Shown one piece after another: positions 6,783 through 9,916 of a stretch of 9,916 nt of DNA. Under the pieces are notes generated by a model that did no database searches, had not been told where the DNA came from, and was given only the letters and a program-made list of their open reading frames with translations. Position 1 is the first letter of the stretch. Each line of letters opens with the position of its first letter. Both the position numbers and the translations under genes were made by a program. Origin of the DNA: Bacteroidales bacterium (GTDB taxonomy: Bacteria; Bacteroidota; Bacteroidia; Bacteroidales; JAADJA01); NCBI GenBank assembly GCA_029933495.1, contig JAOZOC010000088.1:1-9916 (forward strand), written 5' to 3'.

Positions 6783-7433
6783 ATGAAAAAGGTACTTCTT
6801 TTATTATTGATTGTTTTTGTTTCTTTTGGATCATCAACATATTCACAGGATAAGAAAGATGACAAACGGGTAAAAATTATTATTCATACTGATTATGGTG
6901 ATATGACAGCTGTGTTATACAATGAAACACCCCAGCACAGGGATAATTTTGTGAAATTGATTAATGAGGGCTGGTACAACAACTCTCCATTTCACAGGAT
7001 AATGAAACAGTTTATGATTCAGGGCGGACAGAATGCTGATGGCCGTTTAGATCCGGGATATACTGTTCCAGCTGAATTTATACCTGGCAAATTTCATAAA
7101 AAGGGTGCTTTGGCTGCTGCCAGAATGCCTGATCAGGTAAATCCTCAAAAAGCATCGTCAGGATCTCAATTTTATATTGTTCAGGGAAAAGTTCTTTCGG
7201 AGCAGGAGCTGAATATGTATGCGTCTAACTATAATCTTAATTTTACAAGTGAAGAACTGGATGTATATACCACGGTTGGAGGAACACCTCATCTTGACGG
7301 AGAATATACGGTTTTTGGTGAAGTGATTGAAGGGTTTGAGGTGATTGATGCAATTGCATCTGTAAACACAAACCATAAGACAAATAAGCCCCTGCAACCG
7401 GTTACTATGACAATTGAGATAGTTGAAGAATAG
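6783..7433 (+). CDS. secreted cyclophilin-type peptidyl-prolyl cis-trans isomerase
   Basis: This 216-residue folding catalyst isomerises proline peptide bonds and is probably periplasmic. It opens with a signal peptide (MKK, a hydrophobic run of about 13 residues, likely cleavage near YSQ at 20-22) and has no lipobox cysteine. The cyclophilin domain then shows PFHRIMKQFMIQGG (69-82, catalytic R72), SSGSQFYI (125-132) and LDGEYTVFGEV (171-181). The tryptophan seen in human cyclophilin A before LDG is H170, as in many bacterial forms. A segment of about 30 residues between QFYIVQG and TPHLDG (roughly 137-167, containing SEQELNMY and TSEELD) is longer than in cyclophilin A. The start ATG is fixed by the signal peptide. 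The pheS ATG follows the stop by 4 bp, so the two are probably one transcript. Confidence 0.93.
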   Translation: MKKVLLLLLIVFVSFGSSTYSQDKKDDKRVKIIIHTDYGDMTAVLYNETPQHRDNFVKLINEGWYNNSPFHRIMKQFMIQGGQNADGRLDPGYTVPAEFIPGKFHKKGALAAARMPDQVNPQKASSGSQFYIVQGKVLSEQELNMYASNYNLNFTSEELDVYTTVGGTPHLDGEYTVFGEVIEGFEVIDAIASVNTNHKTNKPLQPVTMTIEIVEE

Positions 7434-7437
7434 AACA

Positions 7438-8460
7438 ATGAAAGAAAAAGTCCAGGCTTATATAAAAGAGATTGATGGTTTTATTGCCACCACTCCGGAG
7501 GATCTTGATGAGTTCAGGATTAAATTTTTAAGCAAAAAAGGTCTTATTCCTGCTCTTTTTGCGGAGATGAGAAATGTGGCTCCTGAAAACAGAAAAGAGT
7601 TTGGAGCTATACTTAACAATTTAAAAAACAGGGCTCAGCAGAAGATAAATGATTTAAAAGAGACGCTGGAGAGCAGTAAAGACAGCAGAAAAGATGATGT
7701 TGACCTTTCACTTCCGGCTAACTTTATGGAGCCTGGCTCGAGGCATCCTTTATCGGTAGTAAGAAATGAGATTATTGATATTTTTTCAAGAATCGGATTT
7801 TCTGTATCTGAAGGACCTGAAATAGAAGATGACTGGCATAATTTTTCAGCTCTTAATTTTCCGGAAGAACATCCGGCAAGAGATATGCAGGATACATTTT
7901 TTATTGAGAAAAATCCGGATATTGCACTTCGTACGCACACCTCTTCAGTTCAGGTCAGGGTGATGGAAAAAGAGCAACCACCAATCAGATCTATTTTTCC
8001 GGGAAGAGTATTCCGGAATGAGGCTATTTCGGCACGTGCACACTGCATTTTTCATCAGGTTGAAGGTTTGTATATTGATGAGAATGTCTCTTTCGCTGAC
8101 CTGAAACAGACCTTATATTATTTTGCCACCGAGCTTTTCGGAAAAGGTACCAAAACACGGTTCAGGCCTTCTTATTTTCCTTTTACCGAGCCTTCGGCTG
8201 AGATGGATATTTCCTGCTTTATTTGTGGTGGAAAAGGATGCAAAATATGTAAGTATACAGGCTGGGTTGAAATACTCGGCTGTGGAATGGTTGACCCCAA
8301 TGTATTAGAAAACAATAATATAGATAGTAACAAATATACCGGATTTGCTTTTGGAATGGGTATTGAGCGAATTACCATGCTGAAATATCAGATTAATGAT
8401 ATCAGACTGTTTTTTGAAAATGATCTGCGTTTTCTGAAGCAGTTTGAAAGTGCTGTCTAA
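7438..8460 (+). CDS. pheS: phenylalanine-tRNA ligase alpha subunit
   Basis: This 340-residue catalytic subunit of the heterotetrameric (alpha2beta2) class II synthetase charges tRNA-Phe. It has an N-terminal helical tRNA-binding part (about 1-85), then HPLSVVRNEI (motif 1 region), RTHTSS (165-170), motif 2 GRVFRNE to FHQVEG (189-210), RFRPSYFPFTEPSAE and motif 3 GFAFGMGIERI (302-312). A C-x2-C-x4-C-x2-C knuckle (C260, C263, C268, C271) in CFICGGKGCKICKYTGW is a possible zinc site found in many bacterial PheS proteins. The frame can be extended to a TTG at 7423, but that would overlap the cyclophilin gene by 11 bp. The ATG at 7438, 4 bp after the cyclophilin stop, is the better start and gives a normal N-terminus. 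pheT is not adjacent within the window. Confidence 0.96.
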   Translation: MKEKVQAYIKEIDGFIATTPEDLDEFRIKFLSKKGLIPALFAEMRNVAPENRKEFGAILNNLKNRAQQKINDLKETLESSKDSRKDDVDLSLPANFMEPGSRHPLSVVRNEIIDIFSRIGFSVSEGPEIEDDWHNFSALNFPEEHPARDMQDTFFIEKNPDIALRTHTSSVQVRVMEKEQPPIRSIFPGRVFRNEAISARAHCIFHQVEGLYIDENVSFADLKQTLYYFATELFGKGTKTRFRPSYFPFTEPSAEMDISCFICGGKGCKICKYTGWVEILGCGMVDPNVLENNNIDSNKYTGFAFGMGIERITMLKYQINDIRLFFENDLRFLKQFESAV

Positions 8461-8464
8461 ACAG

Positions 8465-9916
8465 ATGATTAAGAACAGAATAAGTATATTTATTAAACAG
8501 GGCGAAGGATTAAAAGTTGAGTTTAAAGAAAGCAAAACAAAACTACCGGGAAACTTGTTTGAAACCATTTGTGCTTTTTTAAATACAAAAGGCGGTTATA
8601 TTTTGCTTGGTATTAATGATTCCGGGTCTGTTTTTGGGATTGACAGTAAATATGTTTCTCAGTTAAAGAAAGATATTGCAAACCTTGCCAATAATCCTGA
8701 AAAACTGTCACCTTCCATAATGCTAAATGTATCAGATTATAAAATTAATAATAAAACAATTATTCTTATAGAAGTACCGGAAAGTTCGCAGGTTCATAAA
8801 ACCGGAAATACAATCTTTGTCAGAAATCAGGACGGAGATTATAAGGTTTCTCATCCTGTTGAAATAGCAAGGATTGTTAACCGAAAACAAAATTATCATA
8901 CCGAAGAAAGAGTTTTTACACAGGTTTCTTTAACAGATTTTAATCCGGAATTAATTTCAAGAGCGAAAAATCTGATTAAGATAAATAACCCTGGGAATCA
9001 CTTATTTGAATTGGATGATAAAGAATTTTTGTATCGCATTGGTTTTTTTAGGAAAAATGAAGAACAACAAAGTGGTTATACATTGGCATCAGTTCTTTTT
9101 TTTGGTACCGATGAATTAATACAAAATCTTTTACCTGCTTATAAATTTGAAGCATTACTGCGAAAGCAAAATATTGACCGTTATGATGATAGGCTTACTG
9201 TAAGAACAAATCTGATTGATGCTTACGATTTATTAATGGGTTTCATTGATAAACATCTTAATGACCCGTTTTACCTGGAAGGAACAACAAGGATAAGTTT
9301 ACGAAGTAAAATTTTCAGAGAATTGGTTGCCAATATCATTGCTCATCGGGAATATTTAAGTTCTGCCCCCGCATTTATTAATATTTTCTCCAATAGAATA
9401 GAATTCACAAATTCAAACAATCCCAGAGTTTTTGGAAGAATTAATCCAAAACAATTTACTCCTTATGCAAAAAACCCGTCTATTAGTAAATTAATGCTTC
9501 AAATGGGAAGAGTTGAAGAAGTTGGTTCCGGTATACGAAATTTGGATAAGTATTTACATCTTTTTTCAAAAGGGGCAACTTATGAGCTTATTGATGAAGA
9601 GTTTTTTTCAACTGTGGTTTATTTAGGTAAAAAAAGCAAAGAGGAGAACAGGAGTATAACAGTAAAGACTTCTCAAAAAATAGTGGGAATAATTAAAGAA
9701 AATCCACAAATATCAAGAAAAGAATTAACATTATTAATTAATGACATTACAGAAGATGGTGTAAAATATAATCTGGAGAAGCTAAAAAAACAAGGCATAT
9801 TAAAACATATTGGTCCGGATAAAGGTGGATATTGGCAGATAACAGATGAGAAAAAGAACCAGTTAATCGATAAAGACCCGCAAAAAACTACCCAGAAAAC
9901 TACCCAGAAAACTACC
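8465..9916 (+). CDS. AlbA_2 / RecG-C-like putative transcriptional regulator, 3' truncated
   Basis: An open frame of 484 codons starts at ATG 8465, 4 bp after pheS, and runs off the window end without a stop. The N-terminal AlbA_2 (Schlafen-like) domain shows EGLKVEFKES (14-23) and KGGYILLGINDSG (42-54). The middle has the ATPase-like half often labelled RecG-related (HATPase_c_4), with RELVANIIAHREY (285-297) and EEVGSGIRNL (351-360). There is no helicase motor, so it is not RecG. A winged helix-turn-helix follows (about 401-459), with ENPQISRKELTLLI, DGVKYNLEKLKKQGIL and GPDKGGYWQI. The last visible residues are a QKTT repeat, which in relatives leads into a further winged helix. Such proteins are thought to be DNA-binding regulators of accessory loci; the targets are unknown. 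Tight linkage to pheS suggests co-transcription. Confidence 0.9.
   Translation, partial: MIKNRISIFIKQGEGLKVEFKESKTKLPGNLFETICAFLNTKGGYILLGINDSGSVFGIDSKYVSQLKKDIANLANNPEKLSPSIMLNVSDYKINNKTIILIEVPESSQVHKTGNTIFVRNQDGDYKVSHPVEIARIVNRKQNYHTEERVFTQVSLTDFNPELISRAKNLIKINNPGNHLFELDDKEFLYRIGFFRKNEEQQSGYTLASVLFFGTDELIQNLLPAYKFEALLRKQNIDRYDDRLTVRTNLIDAYDLLMGFIDKHLNDPFYLEGTTRISLRSKIFRELVANIIAHREYLSSAPAFINIFSNRIEFTNSNNPRVFGRINPKQFTPYAKNPSISKLMLQMGRVEEVGSGIRNLDKYLHLFSKGATYELIDEEFFSTVVYLGKKSKEENRSITVKTSQKIVGIIKENPQISRKELTLLINDITEDGVKYNLEKLKKQGILKHIGPDKGGYWQITDEKKNQLIDKDPQKTTQKTTQKTT
9881..9916 (+). repeat. 12-bp in-frame tandem repeat at the window edge
   Basis: There are three consecutive 12-bp units (9881-9892, 9893-9904, 9905-9916). 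The last two are identical, CAGAAAACTACC, and the first differs by one base. Each encodes QKTT. The window ends exactly at the end of the third unit, so more copies may follow. Because the unit is a multiple of three, copy-number change would lengthen or shorten the protein linker without shifting the frame. Confidence 0.85.

Noticed and set aside
7423..7437. Longer pheS frame beginning at TTG 7423
   Set aside because: It would overlap the cyclophilin gene by 11 bp and add five residues not expected in PheS; ATG 7438 is a better start.
8465..9916. Calling the last gene an ATP-dependent helicase RecG
   Set aside because: Only the RecG-related C-terminal label region is shared; there are no DEAD/DEAH-type helicase motifs and the N-terminus is AlbA_2.

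Overview
This window looks like chromosomal DNA from a member of the Bacteroidota (Bacteroidetes), probably near the Bacteroidales/Marinilabiliales. The base composition is AT-rich. Gene starts lack clear Shine-Dalgarno sequences. Several starts are preceded by the phylum's TAnnTTTG -7 promoter element. The protein families (GT2 plus LPG-synthase-TM pair, divergent arginase-fold protein, DUF4143 ATPase, AlbA_2/RecG-like protein with KTTQ repeats) fit that phylum. No tRNA, rRNA, CRISPR array, transposase or phage gene is visible.

Layout. (1) Positions 82-3196, minus strand: a tightly packed three-gene operon read from 3196 downward. It encodes a polytopic membrane protein of the LPG-synthase-TM/flippase-like family, a membrane-anchored family 2 glycosyltransferase whose start overlaps it by 11 bp, and a protein with a degenerate class III nucleotidyl-cyclase fold 6 bp further on. 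A fourth minus-strand reading frame may run off the left edge. (2) 3229-3780, plus strand: ruvC, divergent from the operon, with a TTG start. (3) 3784-5167: two palindromes sharing the core TTTCAGTTAACTGAAA, 32 bp centre to centre and next to or overlapping a promoter, followed by an AAA_14/DUF4143 ATPase gene. (4) 5344-6519, minus strand: an arginase/formimidoylglutamase-fold protein that lacks three of the six expected metal ligands. (5) 6520-6782: a divergent intergenic region with a good promoter at its right end and an unexplained GC-richer patch. (6) 6783-9916, plus strand: a secreted cyclophilin-type peptidyl-prolyl isomerase, pheS (4 bp later), and an AlbA_2/RecG-C-like putative transcriptional regulator (4 bp after pheS). 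The last gene is cut off by the window end inside a 12-bp tandem repeat.

How the genes fit together. The minus-strand operon probably makes and handles a membrane-linked glycan or lipid, with the cyclase-like protein as a candidate regulatory partner; that role is inferred only from gene order. RuvC and PheS are core housekeeping proteins. The two NTPase/DNA-binding genes (DUF4143 ATPase and AlbA_2 protein) look like accessory genes placed among core genes. The best candidates for new biology are the paired palindromic operator in front of the DUF4143 ATPase, the cyclase-like protein linked to glycan genes, and the metal-ligand-deficient arginase homologue. None of these can be shown to be a new system from sequence alone.
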